The notes beneath the pieces were generated by a model. That model made no database searches. It saw only the letters and a list, made by a program, of their open reading frames with translations, and was not told the DNA's origin. Below, one piece after another: positions 26,812-35,886 of a DNA stretch of 43,337 nt. Position 1 is the stretch's first letter; every line of letters starts with the position of its first letter. Source of the DNA: Corallococcus sicarius. Its GTDB lineage: Bacteria; Myxococcota; Myxococcia; Myxococcales; Myxococcaceae. The DNA lies in NCBI RefSeq assembly GCF_003611735.1, contig NZ_RAWG01000046.1, positions 1 through 43,337 of the forward strand, written 5' to 3'. The translations under genes were made by a program, and so were the position numbers.

Positions 26812-28332
26812 CTACCGGCCCGGACGCGGGAAGTCGAGGGTGATGAGCCCGCCTTCCTGACGTGTCTGGTAGCGAACCCCCTGCTTCAGCTGGATGACCA
26901 CGCGCACGGTGTGGCCCGCGCCCGGTACGGCCTCCACGCGAGACACCGCCGACGGGAAGAAGTGCGTGTCCAGGGGCAGCGTGTTGTTGGACTCCACCAC
27001 GCGCGTGTTCTCCAGCTCCAGCACCACCTGGTTGCCAGCGTCGCTCACGTTGTAGCGCACGGGCTCGTTGGTGCGCACGAACACGCGCGAGCTGTCCGGC
27101 TGCTGCTGGAAGCCCACCAGCGTCATCGTCTTGCGGCGCGAGGACGTGGCGCCGCCCCCGCTCTCCCGGGGCTCGCGCGCGGCGCTGCCCTGGCTGGGAC
27201 GCGCGGTGGACTCACGGGACGCCACCGTGCGCTCCTGACGGCGCTCGCGGGCCTCCGCGGCCTGCTGGCGCTTCGCCTCGGCGGCGGCGACGCGGGCCTG
27301 CTGCTGCTCCTCGCGGCGGGCCTGGGCGGCGGCCTGGGCCTCCTCGGCCTGCTGGCGCTTCGCGTCGGCGGCGGCGGTGCGGGCCTGTTCGGCCTGCTCG
27401 CGCTTCGCCTGGGCGGCGGCCTGGGCTTCGGCGCGCTTCGCCTCGGCGGCGGCCTGCGCGGCGGCGCGGCGCTCCTCGGCGGTGTTCTTCGCGGACGCCT
27501 GGGCCTGTTCGGCCTGCTGGCGCTTCGCGTCGGCGGCGGCCTGCTCGGTGGCGCGGCGCTCGTCCTCGGCGCGCTTCGCGGCGACGCGGGCGTCCTCCTC
27601 CTGGCGCTTGCGCTCGGCGATGGCGGCCTCTTCCGACGCGCGGCGCTCCTCGTCCTGGCGCTGCGAGGCGAGCCGGGCCTCCTCCTGCTTCTTGCGCTCG
27701 GACTCGGCGTCCTCCTTGGCGCGGGCGGCGGCCTCGGCGGCGGCCTTCTCCTGGTTCTCGCGGTCGGCGCGGGCGGCGTCGGCGGCGGCCTTCGCGGCCT
27801 TGTCCTGCGCGTCCCGGTCCGACGCGGCGGCGCGGGCCGCGTCCTGGGCATTGGCGCCCGCGGGGGTGTTGGTCGCGGAGGCGATCTCCGCCGTGCCCTG
27901 CTGCTGCGCGGGCGGCGTGTTGGCCGCGACCGCGGTGCCGCCTCCCGCGCCCAGGACCTTCACCACCAGCTTGTTGCCGGCGGACTGGATGTCCGTCTCC
28001 ACCTCGCGCTCATAGCCGATGAGGATGCGCGCGATGGACGCGGACTCGGTGCCGTACATGGCGGTGCGGATGCCCGTCACGGTGCCGTTGGCCACCGGCA
28101 GCTCCGCTTCCACGCCCTGGAACACGGCGCCGGACACGTCGATGACGAGCCGGGGCGGATCCGTCATGGTGAAGCTGTTGAAGTCCGGCTTCTTGCTGCC
28201 GTTGATCTCCACCGTCCCACCGCTGACGGTGATGCCGGTGATGGTGTTGAGGTCCGCCGGCGCCGACTGCTGCGCCAGCGCCACCAGGGGCACGAGCACC
28301 CATCCGAGCAGCGACACCGCATAGGCCTTCAT
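26812..28332 (-). CDS. Exported AMIN-domain protein with long Ala/Arg/Glu coiled coil
   Basis: 506 residues from ATG 28332 (GGGAG 7 nt upstream). A signal peptide ends at VALAQQ. A first AMIN-like beta domain (about 28-130, with LVIDVSGAVFQG) is followed by about 230 residues of alanine-, glutamate- and arginine-rich heptads (TolA-like, about 150-385). A second AMIN-like domain forms the C-terminus (about 400-505: VFVRTNEPVRYNVSDAGNQVVLELEN, VRVVIQLKQGVRYQ). AMIN domains in PilQ and AmiC bind peptidoglycan. The layout fits a periplasm-spanning protein linking the wall to the outer membrane. Direct proof of function is lacking. It is upstream of lptD. Confidence 0.72.
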   Translation of the reverse strand: MKAYAVSLLGWVLVPLVALAQQSAPADLNTITGITVSGGTVEINGSKKPDFNSFTMTDPPRLVIDVSGAVFQGVEAELPVANGTVTGIRTAMYGTESASIARILIGYEREVETDIQSAGNKLVVKVLGAGGGTAVAANTPPAQQQGTAEIASATNTPAGANAQDAARAAASDRDAQDKAAKAAADAARADRENQEKAAAEAAARAKEDAESERKKQEEARLASQRQDEERRASEEAAIAERKRQEEDARVAAKRAEDERRATEQAAADAKRQQAEQAQASAKNTAEERRAAAQAAAEAKRAEAQAAAQAKREQAEQARTAAADAKRQQAEEAQAAAQARREEQQQARVAAAEAKRQQAAEARERRQERTVASRESTARPSQGSAAREPRESGGGATSSRRKTMTLVGFQQQPDSSRVFVRTNEPVRYNVSDAGNQVVLELENTRVVESNNTLPLDTHFFPSAVSRVEAVPGAGHTVRVVIQLKQGVRYQTRQEGGLITLDFPRPGR

Positions 28333-28424
28333 CGACCACTCCCGTTGACGTTCGCCAGAGGGGCGTGAAGCTAGCACGCAGCCGGGGGGCTCCAACTTTT
28401 CAGGCCGGCGGGAACGTCCGGGCT

Positions 28425-29696
28425 TCAACGCAAGCGCGGCAGCACGGGCGAACGCGTGCGGTGCGTGCGGGTGTATTCAATGAGGTTCTTGATGTCGTAG
28501 CAGATCTGCCGGATGTCGTGCCCCATGGTGAGCTCGACGTGGCTGTTGCCCTTCACCGGCCGCCACAGGAGGTATTCGCTCTTGGCGGCGCGATACACAC
28601 TGCGGGTGGACTCCACCGACGCCAGCGGGTCCAGGTCCCCGAAGATGATGGCCATGGGGATTTCAATCTTCCCGAAGCCGCGCTTGAAGTCGTAGTCCGT
28701 GCGGTAGCAGACCATCTCGCCCCGGCGGATCCACCGGGCGAACTGCTCAATCACCTTGCGCGGCTCGCGCTCGCCGCCCTCGCGCAAGAGCCAGCGGATG
28801 TCGTCGCGGCTGACGCGCTCGGTGTTGACGAGCCGGTTCAGCTTGCGCGTGAAACGTTGATACAGCGGCGACTCATCCGCCTGCGCGAGCTGCCGCTCCA
28901 CGAACTTGAGGACGACGTCCACCGGCACCGCGTTGAAGACGAGCGACCTGGGCGCCTCCGTCTCCAGGCGCTTCTGGAGCCTGGGGCTGAAGACGCCCGC
29001 CCCCTTCGCCAGGAGCCCCTTGCCGAGCGCGCTCGCGCGGCGGTTCAGGTTCATGCCCCCCAGCGCCATGTCCACCGCGCTCGCCAGGAGCGGCGAGCCG
29101 TGCGCGAGCAGGCGCAGCAGCATGAAGCCGCGCCCCAGGTCCGCGGGCGCGCCAATGGTGATGAGCCCCTCGAAGTCGTCGTGGATGCCGGCGTAGCCGT
29201 AGCCCAGCATGCCGCCCATGGAGTGGCCGCAGTAGAAGACGCGCTCGCGCCGGGTGATGCGCTTGACGCCGGAGACGGCCGCCGGCAGGTCGTAGAGGAA
29301 GTAGCTGTCCAGGTCCCAGCCGTAGTCCAGGTCCGGGGGCAGCGGGCGCTTGAAGCGCTCGGCGCGCTCCTTCTGGAAGGCGATGGAGCTCTTGCCGTGC
29401 CCGCGCAGCTCCAGGATGTGGATGTCCACGCCGAAGAAGAGGAGGTTCTTGACGAACTGTCCGCTGGTCCAGGTGTGCCGGTTCTGGGAGAAGCCGTGCA
29501 CGAGCAACAGTGGCTCACCGAACAGCGGCTGCGCGAACGCCTGTTTCACCGGCCGGTAGCGCGTGATGACAAGCGACCATCCGTCCGCCGTCTCCACCAC
29601 GTAGTTCGTCTTTGAGTACAGTTGCCGGAAGTCGACTTCATCGACGGTGGGCATCGGAGGGCCCGGAAGGGCCGATCTCCAGTCCGGCAAGCGCAT
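28425..29696 (-). CDS. Alpha/beta-hydrolase fold protein
   Basis: 423 residues. LLLVHGFSQNRHTW is the oxyanion loop, GHSMGG (S159) the nucleophile elbow, FGDLDPLA carries the acid, and NSHVELTMG the catalytic histidine, so the triad is complete. The large cap (residues about 190-340) and the overall size recall PHA-depolymerase or lipase-like lysophospholipid hydrolases. No signal peptide. The substrate is unknown. The ATG at 29696 lies 9 nt after folC; ATG 29654 is a possible alternative. No ribosome site is evident at either. Confidence 0.75.
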   Translation of the reverse strand: MRLPDWRSALPGPPMPTVDEVDFRQLYSKTNYVVETADGWSLVITRYRPVKQAFAQPLFGEPLLLVHGFSQNRHTWTSGQFVKNLLFFGVDIHILELRGHGKSSIAFQKERAERFKRPLPPDLDYGWDLDSYFLYDLPAAVSGVKRITRRERVFYCGHSMGGMLGYGYAGIHDDFEGLITIGAPADLGRGFMLLRLLAHGSPLLASAVDMALGGMNLNRRASALGKGLLAKGAGVFSPRLQKRLETEAPRSLVFNAVPVDVVLKFVERQLAQADESPLYQRFTRKLNRLVNTERVSRDDIRWLLREGGEREPRKVIEQFARWIRRGEMVCYRTDYDFKRGFGKIEIPMAIIFGDLDPLASVESTRSVYRAAKSEYLLWRPVKGNSHVELTMGHDIRQICYDIKNLIEYTRTHRTRSPVLPRLR

Positions 29697-29705
29697 GTTT
29701 CAAAG

Positions 29706-31025
29706 TTACTGCCGGTGCTGCATCGCGCCAAGGTTTCGTGCGAGCAATCGTTTCACGGCTCCTACCAGGAACAATGAGCCCGTGCACAACACGAGCCCGT
29801 CCGCGGTGGCGTCCGCGTCCCCGCGGGCTCCGGCGAGCGCCTCCTCCAGGGAGCCGTGCACGACGACGCGTGAGCACAAGGCCCGCGCTTCGTCAGCGTA
29901 GCGCTCCGGGGGAAGCGAGCGCGACGTGTCCAGGGGCGTGAGGTGCACGGAGGTCGCGAGCGGAAAGAGCGCGCGCATCATCGGTCCGCGGTCCTTGTCC
30001 GCCACCACGCCGAACACCAGGTGCAGCGGCCGGCCCGCGTAGAGCGCGCGCAGGGCCTCCAGCAGCACCGCCACGCCCGCCGGGTTGTGGGCGCCGTCCA
30101 CCACCACCGGGGGGCGCGCCGCCACCTCCTCCAGCCGGCCGGGCCAGCGCGCGGTGGCCAGTCCCACGCGGGCGGCCTCCGGCGTTACGGCCACGCCCTG
30201 CGCCTGGAGCACCTCCAGGCAGGCCAGGGCGACCGCGGCGTTCTGGCGCTGGTAGGGCCCCCGCAGCGACAGCGTCAGGTCCTCGAGCGTCCAGGCGAGC
30301 CCCTGGTACGCAAGCCTGCCGGTGTCGCGCACGGCGAACTCGAAGTCGCGCCCCTCCAGGCGCACCGGGACGCCCAGGTGCTCCGCGCGCAGCAGGAGCA
30401 TGTCCAGGGCTTCGGGGTCCTGGCGTGCGAGCACCACTGGGACGTGCGGCTTGAAGATGCCCGCCTTCTCCCCGGCGATCTCCCGGAGCGTGTGGCCCAG
30501 GTACTCCATGTGGTCGAAGGACACGGGGGTGATGCACGTCACCAGGGGGTTCGCGGCGGTGGTCGCGTCCAGCCGTCCGCCCAGCCCCGTCTCCAGCACC
30601 GCCACGTCCACGCGCTCGCGGGAGAAGTGCCAGAGGGCGACCACGGTGCCGAACTCGAAGTACGTCATCGGATCCGACAGCGCGGAGGGGTAGCGCTCCA
30701 GGACTTCCAGGATGCGCTGCCCGAAGACGTCGTCGGAGATGTCGTCTCCCGCGACGCGGATGCGCTCGTTGACGCGCACCAGGTGCGGCGACGTGTAGAG
30801 CCCCACCCGGTGGCCCGCGGCCTGGAGCGCGCTGGCCACGAAGGCGCAGGTGCTGCCCTTGCCGTTGGTGCCGGCGACGTGGAGCGCCGGGAAGTCGCGC
30901 TCCGGGTGGTCCAACGAGGCCAGCGCGTCCTTCACCCGCTCCAGCCCCAGCTTGATGCCGGAGGGGTTGAGCGCCTGGAAGAAGCGCAGGGCCTCCTCGG
31001 GGGTGGAGGGCGCGTCCGCGTCCAT
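29706..31025 (-). CDS. folC: Folylpolyglutamate synthase / dihydrofolate synthase
   Basis: 439 residues of the Mur-ligase superfamily. HVAGTNGKGST is the ATP-binding P-loop; LYTSPHLVRVNERI binds the pteroate part; VLETGLGGRLDATT and CITPVSFDHMEYLG are the FolC signatures, and VVDGAHNPAGV is the C-terminal motif. It adds glutamate to dihydropteroate and to folates in one-carbon metabolism. It starts 14 nt after accD, the common accD-folC pairing of proteobacteria. Confidence 0.95.
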   Translation of the reverse strand: MDADAPSTPEEALRFFQALNPSGIKLGLERVKDALASLDHPERDFPALHVAGTNGKGSTCAFVASALQAAGHRVGLYTSPHLVRVNERIRVAGDDISDDVFGQRILEVLERYPSALSDPMTYFEFGTVVALWHFSRERVDVAVLETGLGGRLDATTAANPLVTCITPVSFDHMEYLGHTLREIAGEKAGIFKPHVPVVLARQDPEALDMLLLRAEHLGVPVRLEGRDFEFAVRDTGRLAYQGLAWTLEDLTLSLRGPYQRQNAAVALACLEVLQAQGVAVTPEAARVGLATARWPGRLEEVAARPPVVVDGAHNPAGVAVLLEALRALYAGRPLHLVFGVVADKDRGPMMRALFPLATSVHLTPLDTSRSLPPERYADEARALCSRVVVHGSLEEALAGARGDADATADGLVLCTGSLFLVGAVKRLLARNLGAMQHRQ

Positions 31026-31039
31026 AACGGGCGGCCGCC

Positions 31040-31891
31040 CTACCCCAGCATGCCCAGGAGCTGGCCCAGCTTCGTGCGCAGCTCCTTGCGGTGGACGATG
31101 GCGTCAATCATCCCGTGCTCCAGCAGGAACTCCGAGCGCTGGAAGCCCTCCGGCAGCTTCTGGCGGATGGTCTGCTCGATGACGCGCGGGCCCGCGAAGC
31201 CGATGAGGGCGTGCGGCTCCGCGAGGATGATGTCGCCCAGCCAGGAGAAGGACGCGGCCACGCCGCCGGTGGTGGGGTTGAGCATCACCGACACGTACGG
31301 CTTGCCGCCGTTGCGGAAGCGCGCGATGGCCGCGGACGTCTTCGCCATCTGCATCAGGGAGAAGATGCCCTCCTGCATGCGCGCGCCGCCGGAGGCGGAG
31401 AACACCAGCGCGGGGCACTTGAGCTCATAGGCGCGCTCGAACACGCGCGTCACCTTCTCACCCACCACGGAGCCCATGGAGCCGCCCATGAACTCGAAGA
31501 GGAAGCAGCCCAGGGAGACCTGGTGGCCCTCGATGCGGCCCACGCCGGAGATGAACGCGTCCTTCTCGTCCAGGTTCTTGCGCGTGGCCTTCAGCCGGTC
31601 CTTGTACTTCTTGGTGTCGGTGAAGCCGAGCGGGTCCAGGGGCTCCAGGTCCTTGTCGAACTCCTCGAAGGAGTCCGGATCCAGGGTCGCCGCGAGCCGC
31701 GAGCGCGCCGTCCAGGCGTGGTGGTGTTCGCAGTGCGGACACACCATCCAGTTCTTCTCCAGCTCCTGACGGTAGATGATCTCGTCGCAGCTCTCGCACT
31801 TGGCCCACAGGCCCTGCATGCGGGAAGGCTGGGGCTCGGCTGCGGGCTCGGCGTCGACGGCGATACGAGGCTTCTTGGAGAACCAGGCCAT
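31040..31891 (-). CDS. accD: Acetyl-CoA carboxylase carboxyltransferase subunit beta
   Basis: 283 residues. An N-terminal zinc ribbon has C32-x2-C35 and C51-x2-C54. The carboxyltransferase core contains GSMGSVVGEKVTR, SASGGARMQEG and NPTTGGVAASFSWLGDI. With AccA it transfers the biotin-bound carboxyl group to acetyl-CoA, giving malonyl-CoA for fatty-acid synthesis. The ATG at 31891 has no ribosome site upstream but has a sigma-70-like promoter very close, so the leader may be only a few nucleotides. First gene of an accD-folC unit. Confidence 0.95.
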   Translation of the reverse strand: MAWFSKKPRIAVDAEPAAEPQPSRMQGLWAKCESCDEIIYRQELEKNWMVCPHCEHHHAWTARSRLAATLDPDSFEEFDKDLEPLDPLGFTDTKKYKDRLKATRKNLDEKDAFISGVGRIEGHQVSLGCFLFEFMGGSMGSVVGEKVTRVFERAYELKCPALVFSASGGARMQEGIFSLMQMAKTSAAIARFRNGGKPYVSVMLNPTTGGVAASFSWLGDIILAEPHALIGFAGPRVIEQTIRQKLPEGFQRSEFLLEHGMIDAIVHRKELRTKLGQLLGMLG

Positions 31892-31903
31892 GAGGGCGCC
31901 AGG

Positions 31904-31931
31904 GGTTAATCCGCCTGCCGCCCACCGTCAA
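31904..31931 (-). promoter_or_regulatory. Possible accD promoter giving a near-leaderless transcript
   Basis: Read on the minus strand, TTGACG (31931-31926) and TTAACC (31909-31904) are separated by 16 nt. The predicted start is near 31897, only about 6 nt ahead of the accD ATG, which fits the missing Shine-Dalgarno site. The -10 element is weak. Confidence 0.35.
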
Positions 31932-31987
31932 TACCCCCGTACGGCGCGCCGCGGCACGGCCTGCGCCAGCCGGGCGTCATGGCGGCG

Positions 31988-32743
31988 CTAGAACTGGAAC
32001 GTCTCTCCCAGTTCCAGGACGTTGACGGGCAGTGGGGCCAGCTCCTTCTTGAGCTGCGTCACGAAGGCGGGCTTCAGGTGGTAGAGCATCACCTGGGCGC
32101 CGTTGCGGTCGAACTTGCGCAGCTCCGAGCCCACGGTGGCGGGCGTCAGGTGGCCGGAGATGTCCGCCAGGGCCTGGAGGCTGTTGGGGAAGCTGGCCTC
32201 CAGGAGCAGGGCCTTCAGGTCCTTCGTCGCGTTGAGGGCCTTCCACAGCTTGTCCGTGGGGCCGGTGTCGCCGCTCATCGCGAGCGAGGACTTCCCGTCG
32301 GAGATGATGAAGGCGCACGACTCCACGGGGTGGCTCACCGGCACGCTCTTCACGGTGTAGGGGCCCACCTGGAAGGTGCTGCCGGCGCGGAAGGTCTTGA
32401 TGGCGAGCACGGGCTTGAGCCGCGTGGGGATGCGGGTGAAGTCCGGCCAGAGGGCGTTGTTGAACATGTTCTCGCGCAGCGCCTTGGCGCACTCGCGGGA
32501 CGCATGGATGGTGACGGGCTTGTCCCTGCGGCCGATGACCAGGTCGGCCAGCAGCGGCAGGTCCTTCACGTGGTCGAAGTGGCTGTGGCCGACAAGGATG
32601 TCGTCGACCTTGCAGAGCTGCTCCAGCGTGAGGGTCCCGGTGAGTGCGCCCGCGTCGAGCGCGAGCACGTCATCCACGAGGAAGCAGGTGCTCCTGCACG
32701 TGGGAAGCTCTCCGCCGTGGCACCCGAGGACTTGCAGCTTCAC
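31988..32743 (-). CDS. Class II cyclic-nucleotide phosphodiesterase-like metallo-beta-lactamase-fold protein
   Basis: 251 residues. It has the metallo-beta-lactamase dinuclear metal set: H53, H55, D57 and H58 in HSHFDH, H138, D159 and H222. Around it are motifs peculiar to the PDE1/CpdB class II cyclic-nucleotide phosphodiesterases: MFNNALWPDF, MSGDTGPTDKLWKAL, LEASFPNS, SGHLTPATV and YHLKP. These enzymes open cAMP or cGMP to the 5' nucleotide. No signal peptide, so cytoplasmic. The GTG at 32743 follows the Crp-family gene by one base; GGAGA within that gene is the ribosome site. The pairing with a cyclic-nucleotide sensor and a cyclase supports the function. A general MBL hydrolase is the alternative. 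Confidence 0.75.
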   Translation of the reverse strand: MKLQVLGCHGGELPTCRSTCFLVDDVLALDAGALTGTLTLEQLCKVDDILVGHSHFDHVKDLPLLADLVIGRRDKPVTIHASRECAKALRENMFNNALWPDFTRIPTRLKPVLAIKTFRAGSTFQVGPYTVKSVPVSHPVESCAFIISDGKSSLAMSGDTGPTDKLWKALNATKDLKALLLEASFPNSLQALADISGHLTPATVGSELRKFDRNGAQVMLYHLKPAFVTQLKKELAPLPVNVLELGETFQF

Positions 32744-32744
32744 G

Positions 32745-33395
32745 CTAGAGGTCTCCGAACTTCCACTTCATCTCGAGGTAGTTGAGGAAGTCATGCAGCC
32801 GGGCCGTGTCATACACGGTCAGTCTGTCACCGCTGCGCTCGATGAGCCCCGCGCGCTCCATGCGGTCCAACATGCTGCGCACGGCGGGCTCGCCCACGCC
32901 GATCTGCCGGGGCATCTCCCGCACCGCGAAGTCGATCTCCACGCCCTCCTCCAGCGGCCGGCCGCGCGCCTGGCAGGCCTGGAGGATCTGGTGGACCACG
33001 CGGCTGGCCGGATCCCCGTGGAGCAGGTTTTCGATCTGCGCGTCCGCCTCCGACAGGCGCTCGGCCAGCTTCTTGATCATCCGGACGGCGATCTCCGCGT
33101 TGCCGCGGATCATCGCCTCGAACGTCTTGGGGTCGATGACGAGCAGCTTCGCGTCGTCGTGGACGGCGGCGGAGGCGTTCCGGGGCTTGTTGGAGATGAT
33201 GGCCATCTCCCCGAAGAACTCGCCCGGCCCCAGCACGGCGAGCACCTTCTCCACGTCGCGCACGCGCTTGGAGATGGCGATCTTCCCCGACTGGATGACG
33301 AACATCTCCTTGCCGATCTCTCCCTCACGGAAGAGCTCGGTGCCCTTGGGGAACTCCTTGCCAAATCTTTGAAAGAGGGTTTCCTCGGCGCCCAT
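32745..33395 (-). CDS. Crp/Fnr-family cyclic-nucleotide-binding transcription regulator
   Basis: 216 residues. The cyclic-nucleotide-binding beta-barrel (about 10-125) has a phosphate-binding cassette with FGEMA (G62, E63) and PRNASA (R72, S75), the ribose and phosphate contacts. A dimerisation helix (about 95-125) leads to a C-terminal winged HTH (about 155-205) with REMPRQIGVGEPAVRSMLDRMERAGLIE. It is likely a cAMP- or cGMP-controlled DNA-binding protein. It has no Fnr-type cysteines. The cyclase gene lies 94 nt upstream and the phosphodiesterase gene 1 nt downstream. A hairpin-forming inverted repeat 40 nt upstream of its ATG could be its own operator. Confidence 0.88.
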   Translation of the reverse strand: MGAEETLFQRFGKEFPKGTELFREGEIGKEMFVIQSGKIAISKRVRDVEKVLAVLGPGEFFGEMAIISNKPRNASAAVHDDAKLLVIDPKTFEAMIRGNAEIAVRMIKKLAERLSEADAQIENLLHGDPASRVVHQILQACQARGRPLEEGVEIDFAVREMPRQIGVGEPAVRSMLDRMERAGLIERSGDRLTVYDTARLHDFLNYLEMKWKFGDL

Positions 33396-33434
33396 CTGAC
33401 CAACGAGTCAATCAGCCCCCACCCCACCGGTCAA

Positions 33435-33458
33435 ATATCGCGAGAGCGATATCGCGAG
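33435..33458. promoter_or_regulatory. Inverted and direct repeats upstream of the Crp-family gene
   Basis: TATCGC-GAGA-GCGATA (33436-33451) is a perfect 6-bp inverted repeat, and ATATCGCGAG occurs twice (33435-33444 and 33449-33458), 14 bp apart, about one and a third helical turns. The element is markedly A+T-richer than its surroundings. It lies in the 94-nt gap between the cyclase stop and the Crp-family start, so it is a candidate operator, possibly for the Crp-family protein itself. Confidence 0.5.
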
Positions 33459-33489
33459 GCCGCCTGGGCCGCCTGCCCCCGGGCCCGAC

Positions 33490-35871
33490 CTATTTGGTCG
33501 TCGCGGTGAAGACGCCATCCCAGTCCTCGGGAGGCGGCTGGAGGCGGTGGGCGGCCACGGCGGCCAGGTAGCGGAGGGAGACAGGGTCCTCTGGCCAGCG
33601 GGCGAGCACGGCCTGGAAGCCTGCCCCGGCGCCGTCCCAGTCGCGGGCGGAGAAGCGCGCCGCCGCGTCCTCGAAGGTGGCGAGCGCCTCCGCGTCCGCG
33701 GGGGAAGCGGCTCCCAGGGCGCGCAGCTCGTAGAGGCCCACGGGTTCGCGCTTGCCCTTGACGCGCACGGCGCCCAGGCGGCGGGCGGTGACGTGGTCCT
33801 TCACGAGCGCGTGGGTGTGCTCGGAGATGAGGATCCGGGTGCCGTACTCCTTGTTGAGCCCCTCCAGGCGGGAGGCGAGGTTCACCGCGTCGCCCATCAC
33901 GGTGTAGTTGAAGCGGCCGAGCGTGCCCATGTGGCCCACGTTCATGAAGCCGGTGTGGATGCCCACGCCGATGTCCACCTCCGGCTGGCCGGCCTCGCGC
34001 CAGCGGGCGTTGAGCGTGTGCAGCGTGTCCAGGAACGCGAGCGCCGCGCGGCAGGAGCGCAGCGCGTGGTCCGGTTGATCCACCGGCGCGCCCCAGAAGC
34101 ACATGATGGCGTCGCCGATGTACTTGTCGAGCGTGCCCCCGTGCTGGAAGACGACGTCCGTCATCGGCGTGAGGTACGCGTTCACCAGGGCGACCAGCCG
34201 CTCCGGGGGCAGCCGCTCCGCCAGCGTGGTGAAGCCGCGGATGTCGGAGAAGAGGACGGTGAGTTCCTTGCGCTCGCCGCCCAGCTTGAGCCGCTCCGGG
34301 TGGGCGAGCACCTGCTCCATCACGCTCGCGTCCAGGTAGTGCTGGAACGCGTGGCGCAGGCGGGCCTTCTCATGGTCCACGGAGAGGTAGCTCAGGAACA
34401 GCAGCCCCACGGCGGTGGTCATCAGCGAGGCGACGGGCACCACCGTGGCCACCTGGACGCCGATACCGAACAGGAATTGATCCACCTGGAGGTAGGTGCC
34501 CACCAGCACCAGCGCCGCGACCAGCATCCACGCGGTGCGCACGCGCGTCAGCAGCCGGGCCAGGAGCCACGCCGCCGCGAGCATGAAGGCCGCCTCCAGC
34601 CGCCACGCCAGCGCGGGCCGGGTGAGGAAGTCCTGCTGGAGGATGTTGGAGAGGACGGCCGCGTGGACGAAGACGCCGGGCTCCAGTTCGCGGAACGGCG
34701 TCACGCGCTGATCAAAGTTGCCCGTGAGGGTGATTCCCACCAGCACGGCCTTGCCGCGCACGGAGGCCGCGTCGAACCGGCCGTCCACCACGTCTCCCAG
34801 GCTCAGCGTGGGGAAGACGCTGGCGTCGCCCGGGTAGTTGATCAGGAGGAAGGGCTCGGACTCCGGCAGCGGGACGTAGCGGTGCGCATGGTGCTGCCGT
34901 CGCAGGCGCAGGCCCACGAGCCGGCCCGTGTCCACGTCCAGCATCGGCTCCACGGCCTCCGCGCCCACGTAGGCGGCGGCCACCTGCACATCCAGCGACG
35001 GCAGGAAGCCCCCTGCCCCTTCCAGCTTCGCGAGCGGAGGCAGCCTGCGCAGCGTCCCGTCCGCGTCGGGCACGGCGCTGAAGAAGCCCAGACGAGCGCT
35101 GGCCCGGGCCAGCTCCGGCAACGGAGTCTGCGCGGAGTGGTTGCGCCACCCGGGCACCCCGGCGAAGTCGCGCGCGATGACGGCCGCGGGCGTGAGGGGG
35201 CTGAAGAACCGGCGCAGCAGGTGCGGCGCGAGCAGCGGGGCGCGCTCCTGTTCCTGCGCCGCGAAGAGGGCCTCATCCCCGGACGGATAGACGATGACGC
35301 CCTGCACGGCCTGGGGCGTGCGCGCGAGCGCGGCGGCCAGCGCGGCGTCCCCGGTGGCGGTGACGCTCGCGGCCAGCTCCTTCCTCCAGGTGGCGAGGGC
35401 CGGGGCCACGGTGAAGGCCTCTGGCGTCTCCTGGAGCACGCGGTCCAGGGTGCGGGCGGCCTCGGCGCGCACCTGGGAGGCGGTGCCGGGGTCCGCGTCG
35501 GCGAAGACCATGTCCAGGCCGATGGCGGTGGCGCCCGCTTCGCGCAGGTGATCCACCGCCAGGGCCAGCTTCTCGCGGGGCCAGGGCCAGCGGCCGTGGC
35601 GCTGCACGCTGCGCTCGTCCACGGCGACCACCATGACGTCCGGATGGGGGGCTTTCGGGCCGCGCACCTGGAACTGGAGGTCGGTGACGCGCCCTTCGAG
35701 GACGTGGACGCCGCGCACCAGGAGGGGCACGGGCGGAGCGCCTTCGGCCACGAGGCCGATGGCGGGCGTGGCCTCCACCCAGGCGTGGAGCCCACAGAAG
35801 AGCGCGGCCACCAGGAGGGCGAGCAGTTCGAAGCGGTGGCGTGACAGGCCGGTCTTCATGCCGGGGGGCAT
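33490..35871 (-). CDS. CHASE2-sensor adenylate/guanylate cyclase (class III)
   Basis: 793 residues: an N-terminal helix ([17 protein letters not shown]), a CHASE2 extracytoplasmic sensor (about 45-370, with [12 protein letters not shown] and GLDMVFAD), three membrane helices (about 400-490), a helical linker ([18 protein letters not shown]), a cyclase domain (about 520-700), and a tail ending PPEDWDGVF. All catalytic residues are intact: [11 protein letters not shown] (metal), [16 protein letters not shown] (Lys and metal Asp), [19 protein letters not shown] (Asn and Arg). It should sense an external signal and make a cyclic nucleotide. It is the first gene of the cyclase-Crp-phosphodiesterase set and is divergent from purM. 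Start at 35871 or an in-frame ATG 12 nt later. Confidence 0.9.
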   Translation of the reverse strand: MPPGMKTGLSRHRFELLALLVAALFCGLHAWVEATPAIGLVAEGAPPVPLLVRGVHVLEGRVTDLQFQVRGPKAPHPDVMVVAVDERSVQRHGRWPWPREKLALAVDHLREAGATAIGLDMVFADADPGTASQVRAEAARTLDRVLQETPEAFTVAPALATWRKELAASVTATGDAALAAALARTPQAVQGVIVYPSGDEALFAAQEQERAPLLAPHLLRRFFSPLTPAAVIARDFAGVPGWRNHSAQTPLPELARASARLGFFSAVPDADGTLRRLPPLAKLEGAGGFLPSLDVQVAAAYVGAEAVEPMLDVDTGRLVGLRLRRQHHAHRYVPLPESEPFLLINYPGDASVFPTLSLGDVVDGRFDAASVRGKAVLVGITLTGNFDQRVTPFRELEPGVFVHAAVLSNILQQDFLTRPALAWRLEAAFMLAAAWLLARLLTRVRTAWMLVAALVLVGTYLQVDQFLFGIGVQVATVVPVASLMTTAVGLLFLSYLSVDHEKARLRHAFQHYLDASVMEQVLAHPERLKLGGERKELTVLFSDIRGFTTLAERLPPERLVALVNAYLTPMTDVVFQHGGTLDKYIGDAIMCFWGAPVDQPDHALRSCRAALAFLDTLHTLNARWREAGQPEVDIGVGIHTGFMNVGHMGTLGRFNYTVMGDAVNLASRLEGLNKEYGTRILISEHTHALVKDHVTARRLGAVRVKGKREPVGLYELRALGAASPADAEALATFEDAAARFSARDWDGAGAGFQAVLARWPEDPVSLRYLAAVAAHRLQPPPEDWDGVFTATTK

Positions 35872-35886
35872 GGTAGCCGCAAACCT

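Noticed and set aside
27240-27860. Apparent DNA repeat array of GCGGCGGC/CTGGCGCTTCGC units
   Set aside because: Irregular spacing; it is explained by the Ala/Arg/Glu-rich coiled-coil coding region of the AMIN protein. Not a CRISPR or structural repeat.
33547-35844. 765-residue open frame antisense to the CHASE2 cyclase
   Set aside because: Same reason: a compositional shadow of a gene with complete family motifs on the other strand.
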